Shown in pieces: positions 7,602-17,308 of a stretch of 42,358 nt of DNA. The DNA is taken from assembly GCA_024695575.1 (NCBI GenBank), contig JAILHY010000038.1, forward strand, positions 1 through 42,358, in the 5' to 3' direction. Origin of the DNA: Lachnospiraceae bacterium. Its GTDB lineage: Bacteria > Bacillota > Clostridia > Lachnospirales > Lachnospiraceae. Position 1 is the stretch's first letter. Each line of letters opens with the position of its first letter. Under the pieces are notes generated by a model. The model worked only from the letters and a program-made list of their open reading frames with translations, had not been told where the DNA came from and made no database searches. The translations under genes and the position numbers were made by a program.

Positions 7602-10600
7602 TCAATTCACTCCGATCGTAAAGAATATTTACCTGATGAGTTCCGCTTCGAACGACCATAAAAGGGGTTACCTTAAGGTCTTCGTAATCACTCTCGTGTT
7701 CACCCTCAAAATCCGTATATCTGACTGTGATGGATGTCTTTCTGATGAGAGCCTGTTTTCTGATTCCTGCCAGCTGCATCAGTATCTGGGGCTTCTTGGG
7801 AACGGTTCCGATCTCAAAACCGTTCTTTGATTCCCCGCCGCCTTCAACAGGATCAAGGTAAGTTTCAAGTACTTCTTTTATCTGATTCTGGACTTCAAAG
7901 CTGTCATCCATATCGTTGATTTCGGTCCATACCGTAACGGAAACATATACAAACACAGGCTCCGTTACTCTGAGCTTATCCGGTCTGACAGATAATTCGC
8001 AGGAAGAAAGCAGATATTTTAACAGCTTGGCTTCTATCCTGTGGAAGGAGAAAGAACCTTCTTTGTAATCCTTCATAAGAAGTACCAAAGACAGATCCGC
8101 AGGATTGGCGGTACCGTCCTTTGAAAGCCCGGGTATCACCGCAACCTTATCTATAACTCCCGAAAATCCCAGGATCGCACGTTTGTAATCTCCCGCCGTG
8201 ACAAGCCTTCCTCTTGAAAAGATCATGTTGGCGCCACGCCTTAAAGCTTTGTCCACGGTCTCCATATCGCTTCCGCCGTAGGCTCTGACGGGATTGTTAA
8301 CGTTCTCGACATAAAGAATGTCTTCCGGCAGTGTACTGAGAACTCCTGCAGGAACATTGGCAACAGCACCTGCGCTTGTTCGAAGTACGACTTTAAACGC
8401 GACATCGTCCGTAACTCTCGGAATCTCGGATCTTACACCGTCACCGAAAATGATATCTCCCGTAAGCCGGTCGATGCGATAACACCTTGCGTAATCCCAT
8501 TCCTTTTCGCCTTCCGAAAAGTTAGCGCTGTCAGGAAGCCTCTCAACTTCATGCCATCTGACAAAACATGAAGTCACATTACCGGTCATATCATACTCGA
8601 TACGGATATCATCGGGATGAGCGGCCAAGAGTTTCTTGGCTTCGTCACCCAGAAGAACGCCCCTTTCGTTCACCCAGACATCTGCATCAAGTATGTTACC
8701 GGCACCAAGGAAGGTTGTATACCCCGCCGTCACTTCATCGATGTAAAAATCTTCTTCCCCCGATTCTACCGCATTGACAACAGAAACCGCATTAACGCTT
8801 ATATCATCTATATGTGCAAGGAACTGAGCCGACTGTATCGGTCCTTCCTGCTCTTCTCTGACAACCCTGATCCAATACCTTTTTTTGCCTTCACAGGTAC
8901 ACTCGGCAAAATCCGGCGGCGGCATAAAGATAACAATACCGGAATTGGAAAAGCCTTCCGTTCCGTCAATTATCTTCATCTGCTTAAAGCCCCTGAGACT
9001 GGAATACTCAAATCTGCAGCGGATTCCCGCTTCACCGGTCCCACCGTTAAGCTTAAAGAATATGCCGATGGGTCCGCCCTCCAAAGCCTCGTCGAATCCT
9101 ATGTAAAGGGCATCGTCGGTATAATCCGAAGGCATAAATGCATTAAATTTTCCACCCTGCAATCTGCCGGAAATATTGGTGATACGACTTCCCGAGATCG
9201 CACGCAGTGCCTCGGGATGAAGTTCCCGTCCGAAATACGTATACGAAACCTTAAGTCCCTTGATCACGGGATAATGATGAAGAGCGGGTCTCATGTAGCA
9301 GTTGTCGGATCTCATGAGCCTTAACCGAAGAAGTTTTCCTTCGTAAGAACCGCTTGAGGTAGTCTGCCAGTCATAGGGACAGATAAAGGAAAGCTCGAAC
9401 TTACCGCCCTTTTCTCCTGCAAACAGACTCTTATATTCCTTGTCACACCTTAAGGTCTTCCATCCGGTACCGTTAAAGTATTCTATTGAAATCTCGTCTG
9501 CAAAACAGTCGCTTATAGCAGATTCTTTAACGTTGGTTTTCTTTTTCTTGATGATCTTAAGATCTTCTATCTCCTGCTCTCTTGTTATATCCATAAGCTT
9601 CTCGAGAATTCCCAGTTCAAAGCTTATTTTTACAAGAGAACCCGGTTTGTCAAAATAATCGTCCTTGCCTATATAACACTCGGAAAAAACCGACAGCGTA
9701 TCGGAAAAAGGAGCAAAGGAAGCGATATCCATTTCCACTTCATCGTTGCCCGCATAATCCACAGGCTTAAATCTGCCTTCCGATGAAAGCTTGATGTCTC
9801 TGATATCAATAACGTTTTTAATGGGCTTCAAAGATTCAAGGACCACCAAACTGTTCTGAACTTCACCGTCAGCGCCGAGCTTCCTGCACTCGCCGTTCTT
9901 TCTCAGCCTGAAGAAACCGTCTTCCGTAATTGACAGATCGTCAAATTCCTTAAAGCCTTCCTCTGAAAGCCACATAAACTTAAACGCACCGGAAGTTATC
10001 TGACGTACAATCTCTTCACTTCCTTCAATGCGGATAAATACATCATCGCTGCTGACATCGAAAACCGAAGGATGAAAGATACCAAGTGCGAATCTTGAAA
10101 TGCTTCCGTCCTCTTCCTCTCCGAAAAGAACGAAGGGCTTAAGAACGGCTTCTTCACCCTCGTCTGCAGGTTCTTCAAATTCGCCTTCGTACAGTGAGGG
10201 CATTTCAAAGTGGCCTTTTAACGGGATAATGCTTCCCTTCTCACGGTCAGTCATGAATACGTCCGTTATACGGGAAGAAGTTATATATACAGCTCTCTCC
10301 GTCTCAAAAACAGGCTCTTCATCCCCATCATCCACGGGACCGCCCGTAGAGATCCTGGTCCCTGCAGGAACAAAAGTACCTCCGGTCACACTGTCCACCA
10401 GTTTAAATACAACTACGCTGGCCGCAGGAACAGCGCGCTTTAAAGTAAGGTCCAGAAAATTAACGAACTCGGCATGGTAATTGTTCGGGACCTGATTGAT
10501 CAGTTTAATGTTGTCAACCAACTGCTTGGCATAGATACGTGAAATGGTGGAGCCTATATCCGGATTGACCGTTGAAAAATGCCATTCCGGAGTAAATACC

Positions 10601-10662
10601 TTCGCAAGGGCTCCTATGCGCTCTTCAATATCTTCTGCTGTACGTTTGTCAATTTTGTACAT
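7588..10662 (-). CDS. large CIS baseplate protein, gp6/baseplate-J-like (Afp11-type)
   Basis: The protein has 1024 residues and overlaps both neighbours by 14 bases. The N-terminus (WHFSTVNPDIGSTISRIYAKQ) is the usual start of large eCIS baseplate proteins. The segment from about residue 780 ('NPVRAYGGSDMETVDKALRRG ... TAGDYKRAILGF') is the core of the baseplate J domain. It is followed by the 'RPDKLRVTEPVFVYVSVTVW' strand found in J-domain C-termini. It should build the baseplate wedges and trigger sheath contraction. Its size is at the large end for the family, because of a beta-rich middle (about residues 150-640) that may hold insert domains. Confidence 0.9.
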   Translation of the reverse strand: MYKIDKRTAEDIEERIGALAKVFTPEWHFSTVNPDIGSTISRIYAKQLVDNIKLINQVPNNYHAEFVNFLDLTLKRAVPAASVVVFKLVDSVTGGTFVPAGTRISTGGPVDDGDEEPVFETERAVYITSSRITDVFMTDREKGSIIPLKGHFEMPSLYEGEFEEPADEGEEAVLKPFVLFGEEEDGSISRFALGIFHPSVFDVSSDDVFIRIEGSEEIVRQITSGAFKFMWLSEEGFKEFDDLSITEDGFFRLRKNGECRKLGADGEVQNSLVVLESLKPIKNVIDIRDIKLSSEGRFKPVDYAGNDEVEMDIASFAPFSDTLSVFSECYIGKDDYFDKPGSLVKISFELGILEKLMDITREQEIEDLKIIKKKKTNVKESAISDCFADEISIEYFNGTGWKTLRCDKEYKSLFAGEKGGKFELSFICPYDWQTTSSGSYEGKLLRLRLMRSDNCYMRPALHHYPVIKGLKVSYTYFGRELHPEALRAISGSRITNISGRLQGGKFNAFMPSDYTDDALYIGFDEALEGGPIGIFFKLNGGTGEAGIRCRFEYSSLRGFKQMKIIDGTEGFSNSGIVIFMPPPDFAECTCEGKKRYWIRVVREEQEGPIQSAQFLAHIDDISVNAVSVVNAVESGEEDFYIDEVTAGYTTFLGAGNILDADVWVNERGVLLGDEAKKLLAAHPDDIRIEYDMTGNVTSCFVRWHEVERLPDSANFSEGEKEWDYARCYRIDRLTGDIIFGDGVRSEIPRVTDDVAFKVVLRTSAGAVANVPAGVLSTLPEDILYVENVNNPVRAYGGSDMETVDKALRRGANMIFSRGRLVTAGDYKRAILGFSGVIDKVAVIPGLSKDGTANPADLSLVLLMKDYKEGSFSFHRIEAKLLKYLLSSCELSVRPDKLRVTEPVFVYVSVTVWTEINDMDDSFEVQNQIKEVLETYLDPVEGGGESKNGFEIGTVPKKPQILMQLAGIRKQALIRKTSITVRYTDFEGEHESDYEDLKVTPFMVVRSGTHQVNILYDRSELNAQD

Positions 10663-11104
10663 CTTCTATGATCTCCGGCTGATAAAACTCGGGTTCCTTG
10701 GTTTCTTCCACCGGTTCTGCATTTAAGTAGAACGGGAAAACCAGGTTGTCCTTAGTATTGTTTTCTATTACGGTGTAATCGATATTGATCACGAGCAGTC
10801 CTTTTTTGTCCACATTCTCGACGTTGACGCTCACTCCCGTGATCCTGGGCTCCTGCTGTTTTAAGGTCTCTGCAAGAGTATAGCTCATCATCGCGATCGC
10901 CGTGCTTCCGGTATCCATAAAGGTGTAAGACAAAAGATCGCATCCAAAGGCGGGTCGCATCAGTCTTTCCATCCTCTGGGTCATCAGAATGAGGTAAACG
11001 GATTCTTTTACACTTTCATTATCGGAGGCCGTAGCTATACGCCCCGTAACCGGGTCTATCTCCGGCGGGAACTTCATGCCCGTTCCCAAAACTGAACCTG
11101 CCAT
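10649..11104 (-). CDS. gp25-like baseplate wedge protein (Afp9-type)
   Basis: The protein has 151 residues, the usual length for gp25/GPW family members. The conserved pattern 'ESVYLILMTQRMERLMRPAFGCDLLSYTF' matches the gp25 core helix and loop (cf. 'I..iL.T..GER.M.P.FG..l...vF'). Gp25 links baseplate wedges to the first sheath ring. The ATG is preceded by AAAGGA. The last ~20 residues are an acidic tail. The order after the hub and spike genes and before the two large wedge genes is the same as in Afp/PVC clusters. Confidence 0.92.
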   Translation of the reverse strand: MAGSVLGTGMKFPPEIDPVTGRIATASDNESVKESVYLILMTQRMERLMRPAFGCDLLSYTFMDTGSTAIAMMSYTLAETLKQQEPRITGVSVNVENVDKKGLLVINIDYTVIENNTKDNLVFPFYLNAEPVEETKEPEFYQPEIIEDVQN

Positions 11105-11126
11105 AAATAATCCTTTCCGGAAAAAC

Positions 11127-11948
11127 TTATCCTAACTTGATCGGAGTTCCGCTGGCGGAAAAAGCACCTGTCGACTCGATCTTTACGTTTGAATTGCCTT
11201 TAAGAGATGATGCTGCGCCACTCATTGTAAGATTCTTGGTGGCCTCTAACTGAATATCACCGGTGGCCTTAAGATTGATCTTGGTGGCGTTTATTTCTAC
11301 CGTGCCGTTGCTTCCGTTCATGGTAACCGTGATATTATCGCCAACCTTGATGGTAAGCTTCTGCTCTGTCTTAATCTCTATGGTACCCTTGCCATCTTCG
11401 GTAGTGATCTTCATACCGTTCTTTTCGTTCTTGTTGGCAAGAGTTATGAACTTCTTATCATTGTCCATGATCAGCTTGTGTGCCTGAGTCGCCGTATGGA
11501 GCATGATATTGTCTTTGTTTCCGTCCTTATCGTCCTTCTGGTCGGTCATAAGGAGGGTGTTTCCGTGAGTAGAGATTATTTTTTTAAACTGATTGTTTTC
11601 ATCGGCCGAGTCCTTAAGGAACTTATCCGTCGCCTTTGGAATACAGCCGATAATATAAGGCCTTTCGATATTGCCGCCTTCAAATGCCACAAGGACCTGA
11701 TCGCCTACCTCCGGAAGGAAGTAATGTCCCCACTTGCTTCCGCTTGAAGGCTGAGCCACACGAGCCCAAAGAAGCTCATTGGCCTTATCATCCCTGGAAA
11801 TGATCTGAACACAGACCCTTCCCGGCATATCTTTATCATAATTCTTTGTAACGATGCCCACCGTTACACCGTAAAGACGGTTATCACCGGTCTCGGTCTT
11901 TTCAACCTGTTTCTGGGCTATCTCATCTACGATCTCAAATAACGCCAT
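11127..11948 (-). CDS. gp5/VgrG-like central spike (OB fold plus beta-helix needle)
   Basis: The protein has 273 residues. An OB-fold domain of the phage baseplate V/gp5 type occupies residues 25-110 ('VTVGIVTKNYDKDMPGRVCVQI', then 'EVGDQVLVAFEGGNIERPYIIG'). The C-terminal 120 residues are a repetitive beta-prism: 'IEIKTEQKLTIKVGDNITVTM', 'VEINATKINLKATGDIQLEA' and so on. It should trimerise into the needle that punctures the target and carries the PAAR-like tip. In Afp8 the gp27-like hub and the gp5-like spike are one polypeptide. Here the hub is a separate gene immediately upstream, so the spike is split. Confidence 0.9.
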   Translation of the reverse strand: MALFEIVDEIAQKQVEKTETGDNRLYGVTVGIVTKNYDKDMPGRVCVQIISRDDKANELLWARVAQPSSGSKWGHYFLPEVGDQVLVAFEGGNIERPYIIGCIPKATDKFLKDSADENNQFKKIISTHGNTLLMTDQKDDKDGNKDNIMLHTATQAHKLIMDNDKKFITLANKNEKNGMKITTEDGKGTIEIKTEQKLTIKVGDNITVTMNGSNGTVEINATKINLKATGDIQLEATKNLTMSGAASSLKGNSNVKIESTGAFSASGTPIKLG

Positions 11949-11971
11949 ATCTGACTACTCTCTTTACACGT

Positions 11972-13135
11972 TTAAAGTGGAAGTGAAACTGCCGGAAGTC
12001 CCTCGGCAATTCCTGTAACATGGGTCCGGTAGATACGATCATCGGTCATCATCGAATGTCTGACTGTCTTAACATAAAACTTATTTGAAACAGTTTTTCC
12101 AAGGCCATCAACGCTGATGAACTTTCCCGGTACAAGCTCCGGAAGCCCCACTGTGTCGGCTTCAAGGGTGCCGTATCTGTAACTCATGTTCTCTCTTATG
12201 TATCTTGCACGATATTCAGCTTCCTGCTGGGTGCTTGCAGTGGGATCTATAAATATCTTGTTCTGCTTTCCTACAAGGCCCTTGGCTTTACCGGATTCGG
12301 AAAGCTTACCGTCGAGTTTGATGGCATATTTAACAAGCTTTCCTTTGGCAGGATCCGTGTTTCTGACTTCAACCTTTCCCGCCAGTCCCGTAACATCATA
12401 GGATACTTCAAAGGCGATCATGCCATCTTCCGGTCCTATGTCCATGAGTGACTGTTTATCACTCTTTGCCTTACGGAAATATACTGTATCCAATACCTGG
12501 AAGAATTCGTAGTTGTAACGCTTTGCAGCCCTTACCACGAATTCGTAATCGCTTTCATTCACCATTTCGATGGTGCGATCCGTGGTTTCTTTCTTACCAC
12601 CGCCCTGCTTCTTATCCGGGGTATCGGTAATGCTTATCTTTGAAAAAACGTTCTTATCGCCTTTTAATTTCTGGTAAAAAGCCTGATTCAGAACCTGACT
12701 TACCGCCTCCGAATAGCTTTCAGCAGCGATCTGCCTGGCGTAAGTGTTAGCCATCATGATGCCTTTAATGTCCATGGCCTGAACTTCTATTATGGGAAGA
12801 TCACCCTGTCTGTAGGAGAAAGTAACCTGACTTACAAATCCCTGGAATACCTTCGTAAATTCGGTGCCGTAACCCATATTGATAACCACTGCGCTGCCTA
12901 TGGTTATGTACTTCTGCACTTCCTTTGTCTTAAACTCATGAAAAAGAACATCATAAGCATTGTAGATCGAGAATCGGGCAACTCCGGCTTCGTATCCGGC
13001 TGTCGACTCCACTTCAATGTTTGAAAGCGCAAACCCGCATTCGTCCTTTGATATCTCCTTGCCTCCGACTAATATCTGGACAGCAGGCGTTCTGAAATTG
13101 TCATATTTATCTCTTAAACCGCTAAAAGAAGCCAT
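11972..13135 (-). CDS. gp27/gpD-like hub protein (N-terminal half of a split VgrG)
   Basis: The protein has 387 residues. The pattern matches the phage late control D/VgrG hub fold: 'SNIEVESTAGYEAGVARFSIYN', 'GYGTEFTKVFQGFVSQV', 'ESDYEFVVRAAKRYNYEFFQV' and a C-terminal 'YRARYIRENMSYRYGTLEADTVG..LVPGKFISVDG'. The hub adapts the six-fold tube to the three-fold spike. The gene lies three bases after an Afp7-like gene and is followed by the spike gene. The ribosome binding site is weak (GGGGT), so translation may depend on coupling to the upstream gene. Confidence 0.9.
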   Translation of the reverse strand: MASFSGLRDKYDNFRTPAVQILVGGKEISKDECGFALSNIEVESTAGYEAGVARFSIYNAYDVLFHEFKTKEVQKYITIGSAVVINMGYGTEFTKVFQGFVSQVTFSYRQGDLPIIEVQAMDIKGIMMANTYARQIAAESYSEAVSQVLNQAFYQKLKGDKNVFSKISITDTPDKKQGGGKKETTDRTIEMVNESDYEFVVRAAKRYNYEFFQVLDTVYFRKAKSDKQSLMDIGPEDGMIAFEVSYDVTGLAGKVEVRNTDPAKGKLVKYAIKLDGKLSESGKAKGLVGKQNKIFIDPTASTQQEAEYRARYIRENMSYRYGTLEADTVGLPELVPGKFISVDGLGKTVSNKFYVKTVRHSMMTDDRIYRTHVTGIAEGLPAVSLPL

Positions 13136-13138
13136 TTT

Positions 13139-13795
13139 TTACCCCAGATTGAGAAGATTAGGTGCTATCTGACCTGCATTTGTCGTATCAAGCGTATCAC
13201 CGCTGAAAGCGGCCTCATAAGCTGCCTCCCATATACCAAGTGTCTCCGGATTGACATTCTCGACACAAAGCAATGAAAGATTTATATATGCCCTTACGGG
13301 ATGTCCTGCGGTATCAAACATTACGTACTGCGCGGATACATTGTTAAGTATACCCTTGTAATGCATGGTTCCCCAGAAGAAATCTATCTCTCTTGTATAC
13401 TGACTCCTTAATGCTGCGATAAGTCCCTCTACCGTCTGCTGAACATTTGGTTTATTACTGGCCTTTTGTGCAGTAAGAACCGCTATGTTTGCTGCGATCT
13501 GCGTAGGAGAAAGATTCAGTTTATCCTCTGTAAAAGAAGTAAAATTTACTACCTGATCAATTACCAGACGCACGCTCATGGTAATACGTACGGACTGCTT
13601 AGCGTTCTTGGCAGGATTAGACTGCTTATCAAAAGTAAGGACAGGCATAAAGCCCTGACCTCTGCCTCTGAGTGACAAAGATGAAGGGTTGAACTGAACT
13701 TCATAGCTCTTCTTAGTAACCTGCTCCTCACGCTTATCGGTTATAACAATCTTGGCCTTTTCAATAAGACCCAGATTCTGAGCAACTGTTCCCAT
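13139..13795 (-). CDS. CIS_tube-domain protein, Afp7-like, paralogue 2
   Basis: The protein has 218 residues. It has the CIS_tube signature 'SYEVQFNPSSLSLRGRGQ' near residues 30-47 and a C-terminal 'HYKGILNNVSAQYVMFDTAGHPVRAYINLSLL'. Such proteins (Afp7/Pvc7) form the ring between the hub and the first tube layer. Family members often end in a LysM domain. None is present here, since the sequence stops about 20 residues after the core. It is adjacent to a second, diverged member upstream. Confidence 0.87.
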   Translation of the reverse strand: MGTVAQNLGLIEKAKIVITDKREEQVTKKSYEVQFNPSSLSLRGRGQGFMPVLTFDKQSNPAKNAKQSVRITMSVRLVIDQVVNFTSFTEDKLNLSPTQIAANIAVLTAQKASNKPNVQQTVEGLIAALRSQYTREIDFFWGTMHYKGILNNVSAQYVMFDTAGHPVRAYINLSLLCVENVNPETLGIWEAAYEAAFSGDTLDTTNAGQIAPNLLNLG

Positions 13796-13805
13796 AAACT
13801 ACCTC

Positions 13806-14660
13806 TTAAAGCCCCGGAATATTCAACAGTGCATTGTTCGAGCTCTTGCCTGCGTCACTGACAGCGTTCGTATCCTTATTTACGCGTGCCTCACCAAACG
13901 CTTTTGTAAATGCCTTGTCCCAATATCCGCCTTTATCATCCCTGATACTTGACGCTGTCTGCTGTATAACTATATCAACCGTGGCACGTATGGGTTCGCC
14001 GGATTTATTGAACATCGTGTAATTGACATTTACCTGGTTAAGTTCTCCGCAGAAGATCATATCCGACCAGCAGAACATAACTCGTCTGGTAACAGGAGAA
14101 AGAAGGCATGCCATAAGCCCTTCCACAGGAAGACGAACCGAATAGGGCTTGCCAAGCCCGGCCCGCACGGATTCTCCTATCAGGGCAGCGGCGCCGCCGG
14201 TACTGAGCATTGAAGCGTCCAGTCCGAATGCATCCATCTGATTCATGTCATCGAATATAAGCTGAACACCCATGGTGGTAATGGAGTCCGTATTGATCTG
14301 AGTGATCTGGTTGGTCAGCATGTTATTAAGCTGACCGTTATCTACTTCCAGTGTACCTGCACTTGTATCAAAATAGATACTTGAAGGATTGTACTGAACC
14401 TTCATGGAAGTAAATCCTGTGATACTGGCAGCTGCCTGAGTGACCGCAGAGGCCACGTCTCTTGCTGCACCGGCACCTGCCCCGCCTGCAAGCATCAAGC
14501 CAAACTCAGCCTCATCCAACGCAGCGTTGGTGGCCATCATAACTTCCTGCAGTGCGCTCTCGGTTGTCTCAGCCATAAGCATCTGAAAGTAACTCATATC
14601 ATATTTTCTTACGTATAAAACTGCTTTCGGTGCTCTTCCGAGCAGGCTTTCTCCTGCCAT
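13806..14660 (-). CDS. CIS_tube-domain protein, Afp7-like, paralogue 1
   Basis: The protein has 284 residues. The core 'GFTSMKVQYNPSSIYFDTSAG' and 'IFCGELNQVNVNYTMFNKSGEPIRATVDIVIQQ' match the CIS_tube family and the adjacent paralogue. Between them is an added Gly/Ala/Met-rich stretch (about residues 30-80, 'LMLAGGAGAGAARDVASAVTQAAA') that could form an amphipathic or membrane-active helix. There is no LysM domain. The start lies two bases after the upstream TGA, with AGAGGA before it. Two different CIS_tube proteins may form two stacked adaptor rings. Confidence 0.85.
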   Translation of the reverse strand: MAGESLLGRAPKAVLYVRKYDMSYFQMLMAETTESALQEVMMATNAALDEAEFGLMLAGGAGAGAARDVASAVTQAAASITGFTSMKVQYNPSSIYFDTSAGTLEVDNGQLNNMLTNQITQINTDSITTMGVQLIFDDMNQMDAFGLDASMLSTGGAAALIGESVRAGLGKPYSVRLPVEGLMACLLSPVTRRVMFCWSDMIFCGELNQVNVNYTMFNKSGEPIRATVDIVIQQTASSIRDDKGGYWDKAFTKAFGEARVNKDTNAVSDAGKSSNNALLNIPGL

Positions 14661-14662
14661 TA

Positions 14663-17281
14663 TCAGTATCCTCTTCTGGCTTTTTCACTCTTTAATCGTT
14701 TTTCAAGCCTTGTATATACTTCGTTGGAGATAAAGTTAATCTGCCTTCTTACGCCGCGTTCCACAAGTTCGGATATTTCTTCCTGTTCGACCTTTCCAAG
14801 CTGGAAGGGTGCCTGAGCCTGAACAGCCGCCGGGGTAACGTTCTTAAATGTCTGTACCGGTTCCCGTGTCTCATTAATAACCGTCTTTTCTCTTGAAACG
14901 GTACGCCTGAATTCTTCAAGGCGTTCCATTACATCTTCCTCGGTAAGAGTCTCATTGATCTTGTAGATCATATGTGCAAGACTTCTGAATTCACGAGGCG
15001 ATTCCGTGTATATCGTAGAACTTGCCGTTACTTTTCCGCCTTCCGAAATAATATTTTCAAGATATTCCATTTCTGCGGGTCCCGCACCTATGCGGGATAA
15101 ACGTTCCGCTTCCTCGATAGCGATACGCTCCCTGTTGATTTCGCGGTTTAAAAGTAACTCATAGCTCGATACGGTTTCAAGGATCCCCGTTTCCTCCAGG
15201 ACTCTGTCTACTATCTCCTGAGTAAGATCTTCATCGTCTACTGTTATTTCCGATTCTTCCCCGTACTCGGAAGACTCATAGGTCATTTCGGCGGGAGTGT
15301 ACTCCTTTACTTCCGTCACATAATTGTTGATCTGACTTTCTTCCAGTGCGACTTCATTGACAGTTGCGGTGTTCTCGGGCTTTCCGGATCCCCTTGCTTC
15401 AATCTGCTTAAGGATCTCAACCGTCTCAGTGGGAAGAAGCCTGTATATACGTTCAAGCTTCTTGTCGACGGTAATGGATTCCGTCTTATCCATGCTCTCG
15501 ATGAGTTTAAGAAGATGTTCTTTATCGTTCAGACTCTTTAAACTCTCGCGGATGGTACGCTCTCTGTCGGATTTTATGCTGGAGGTCTTCTCCTCCGTAA
15601 GAAGGATCTGACGTATTTCTTTGTATCTTTCAATATTGGATCTGTTATTATTGTTGATCCTCTCAAGCTGCTCCGAAAACGTTTCATTTTCGTGGCTTGC
15701 CAGGAATGAAGTACTTACGCTTTCAAAATTCCGCTTCTCCACAGTCTCACGTGATCGTTCTGTTTCTTTGATCTGTTCGGAAACAACCTCACGTTCAACT
15801 GTTTCACGGTCCTGTACATAGAAGCTGTCCACATTGCTTCTGAGAGCTTCCCTGAACTGTTCCCTGGTACGTTCCCTGATATTTTCAATATCAAGTTTCT
15901 CAAGGATCTCTTTCTTCTCGGATTCACTAAGTACGTAGCCTGATTCCGTCAGCCTTTCGACAAGATCTTCCCTCTCTATCCGTTCACGTTCTTCGTTGGA
16001 ATAATTTTCAAGAACGCTCATACGGGCTTCGCTGAACAGCTGAACGCTTCGCTCCATAAGAGTATCCACATTCATGCGCGTTAACATCTCTTCCCTTAAG
16101 GTCTCATCGATCTCATATCCGGACTCTTCCAGTCTTTCGATGAGATATTCCTTCTCATCAAGCTCGCGCTCTATCTCCGAACTGTTCTGGAAGTAGGTTA
16201 AAAATGCCTTGCTGAAGACTTCCTCACTAAAATCTTTTACAGACTCAATACTCATAAGAGCATTGATCTCTTTCCTCTCTGACTCATCCACAAAAGAAAG
16301 AGCTGTCTTTTCGAACCTGAATGCGCTTCTTTGTTCTCTTATACCGATAAGTATCCTGGAAATGATATTATCGGCAGATCTGTAAAAGCTGTTCCTGTAA
16401 TCCGTCCAATAACGCCTGTCAGACTCCGTCTTAAGTGCGTAAGCATGATCGATATTCCTGATAACTTCCAGAAATGCCGCTGAATTTACGATTTCTTTAA
16501 CCTTTTCTTCGGAAACCGGCTCGGCATCAAGCGTTTCTTCTTCGAACACGTTATCTGCCCTGTAAACCATGGGCACATCCGAATTTAATGTGATACTTCT
16601 GTATCTTTGCAAAAGAAGCTGCCTTGCGGTATAGCTCTGCTCTGAATTGAGCACTTCCTCCCTGTTTACCTGCGCATCGATCTGGGAAACACTCATATTC
16701 TCCATGATCTGATATATGCTGCCGGTCTGAAGGCGGTTCATGATATTAAGATACAGCCTGTTTTCAAAAGAATCCCTTGAAACTTCACTTTCGTCGGATT
16801 CAGTCGCCACAGGAGCATTGTTTCTCTCATATTCAATGAGATTGCGGATCTCCTCGGCATTATTCATATAAAGCTTTGTAAGCGCCAGTGTATTGGAGGT
16901 TTCCGATAAGATATCCCGGACCTCATTCATAAATCTGCGCTCATCTCTAATGCCGAGCTTGTTAAGGACTGATGTGATGAACACCCTGTCCTGGTAATTA
17001 AGCTCATAATCACCTGAAATGATTATCCTGTTTACCGCACTGTTTATAAGCGTCTGCTGAATATTGGTAAAAGAAAATGCATTGCCGCCTATATTGGTAG
17101 TGGATTCACTTCCCTCCGCAATAAGGATATCCGGTGAGGTATGAAGCATATGTGTGAGGGTTTCTGCGGTGATATTGCTGCCAATCACCGCATAATTATC
17201 CCTTATGCGTTCATTAAAGCCTGTGTCTTTAATGCCAAAGCCGCCTGTTTTCAGTTCAATCGGAGCTGCTAACTTTATCAA
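14663..17281 (-). CDS. large acidic helical protein, tape-measure candidate
   Basis: The protein has 872 residues. A TTG start at 17281 is used, nine bases after GAGG. No family is recognised. After an ordered-looking N-terminus (residues 1-130) the sequence is almost entirely charged helix rich in Glu, Arg, Ser and Asn. Degenerate repeats recur, such as 'ERLEESGYEIDETLREEML' and 'ERLTESGYVLSESEKKEIL' near residues 400-480. There are no transmembrane segments. Its position between the tube genes and the hub/adaptor genes, its helical nature and the lack of another candidate make it a possible tape-measure protein (Afp14 function). Classical tape measures carry hydrophobic stretches, which this one lacks, so a chaperone or scaffold is also possible. 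Confidence 0.75.
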   Translation of the reverse strand: MIKLAAPIELKTGGFGIKDTGFNERIRDNYAVIGSNITAETLTHMLHTSPDILIAEGSESTTNIGGNAFSFTNIQQTLINSAVNRIIISGDYELNYQDRVFITSVLNKLGIRDERRFMNEVRDILSETSNTLALTKLYMNNAEEIRNLIEYERNNAPVATESDESEVSRDSFENRLYLNIMNRLQTGSIYQIMENMSVSQIDAQVNREEVLNSEQSYTARQLLLQRYRSITLNSDVPMVYRADNVFEEETLDAEPVSEEKVKEIVNSAAFLEVIRNIDHAYALKTESDRRYWTDYRNSFYRSADNIISRILIGIREQRSAFRFEKTALSFVDESERKEINALMSIESVKDFSEEVFSKAFLTYFQNSSEIERELDEKEYLIERLEESGYEIDETLREEMLTRMNVDTLMERSVQLFSEARMSVLENYSNEERERIEREDLVERLTESGYVLSESEKKEILEKLDIENIRERTREQFREALRSNVDSFYVQDRETVEREVVSEQIKETERSRETVEKRNFESVSTSFLASHENETFSEQLERINNNNRSNIERYKEIRQILLTEEKTSSIKSDRERTIRESLKSLNDKEHLLKLIESMDKTESITVDKKLERIYRLLPTETVEILKQIEARGSGKPENTATVNEVALEESQINNYVTEVKEYTPAEMTYESSEYGEESEITVDDEDLTQEIVDRVLEETGILETVSSYELLLNREINRERIAIEEAERLSRIGAGPAEMEYLENIISEGGKVTASSTIYTESPREFRSLAHMIYKINETLTEEDVMERLEEFRRTVSREKTVINETREPVQTFKNVTPAAVQAQAPFQLGKVEQEEISELVERGVRRQINFISNEVYTRLEKRLKSEKARRGY

Positions 17282-17308
17282 AGGGATAAACCTCGAATCA
17301 TTTTTTTA

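Noticed and set aside
8617-9324. 235-codon plus-strand open frame
   Set aside because: It lies wholly inside the large baseplate gene on the minus strand, lacks a ribosome binding site and reads as an antisense shadow without any recognisable motif.
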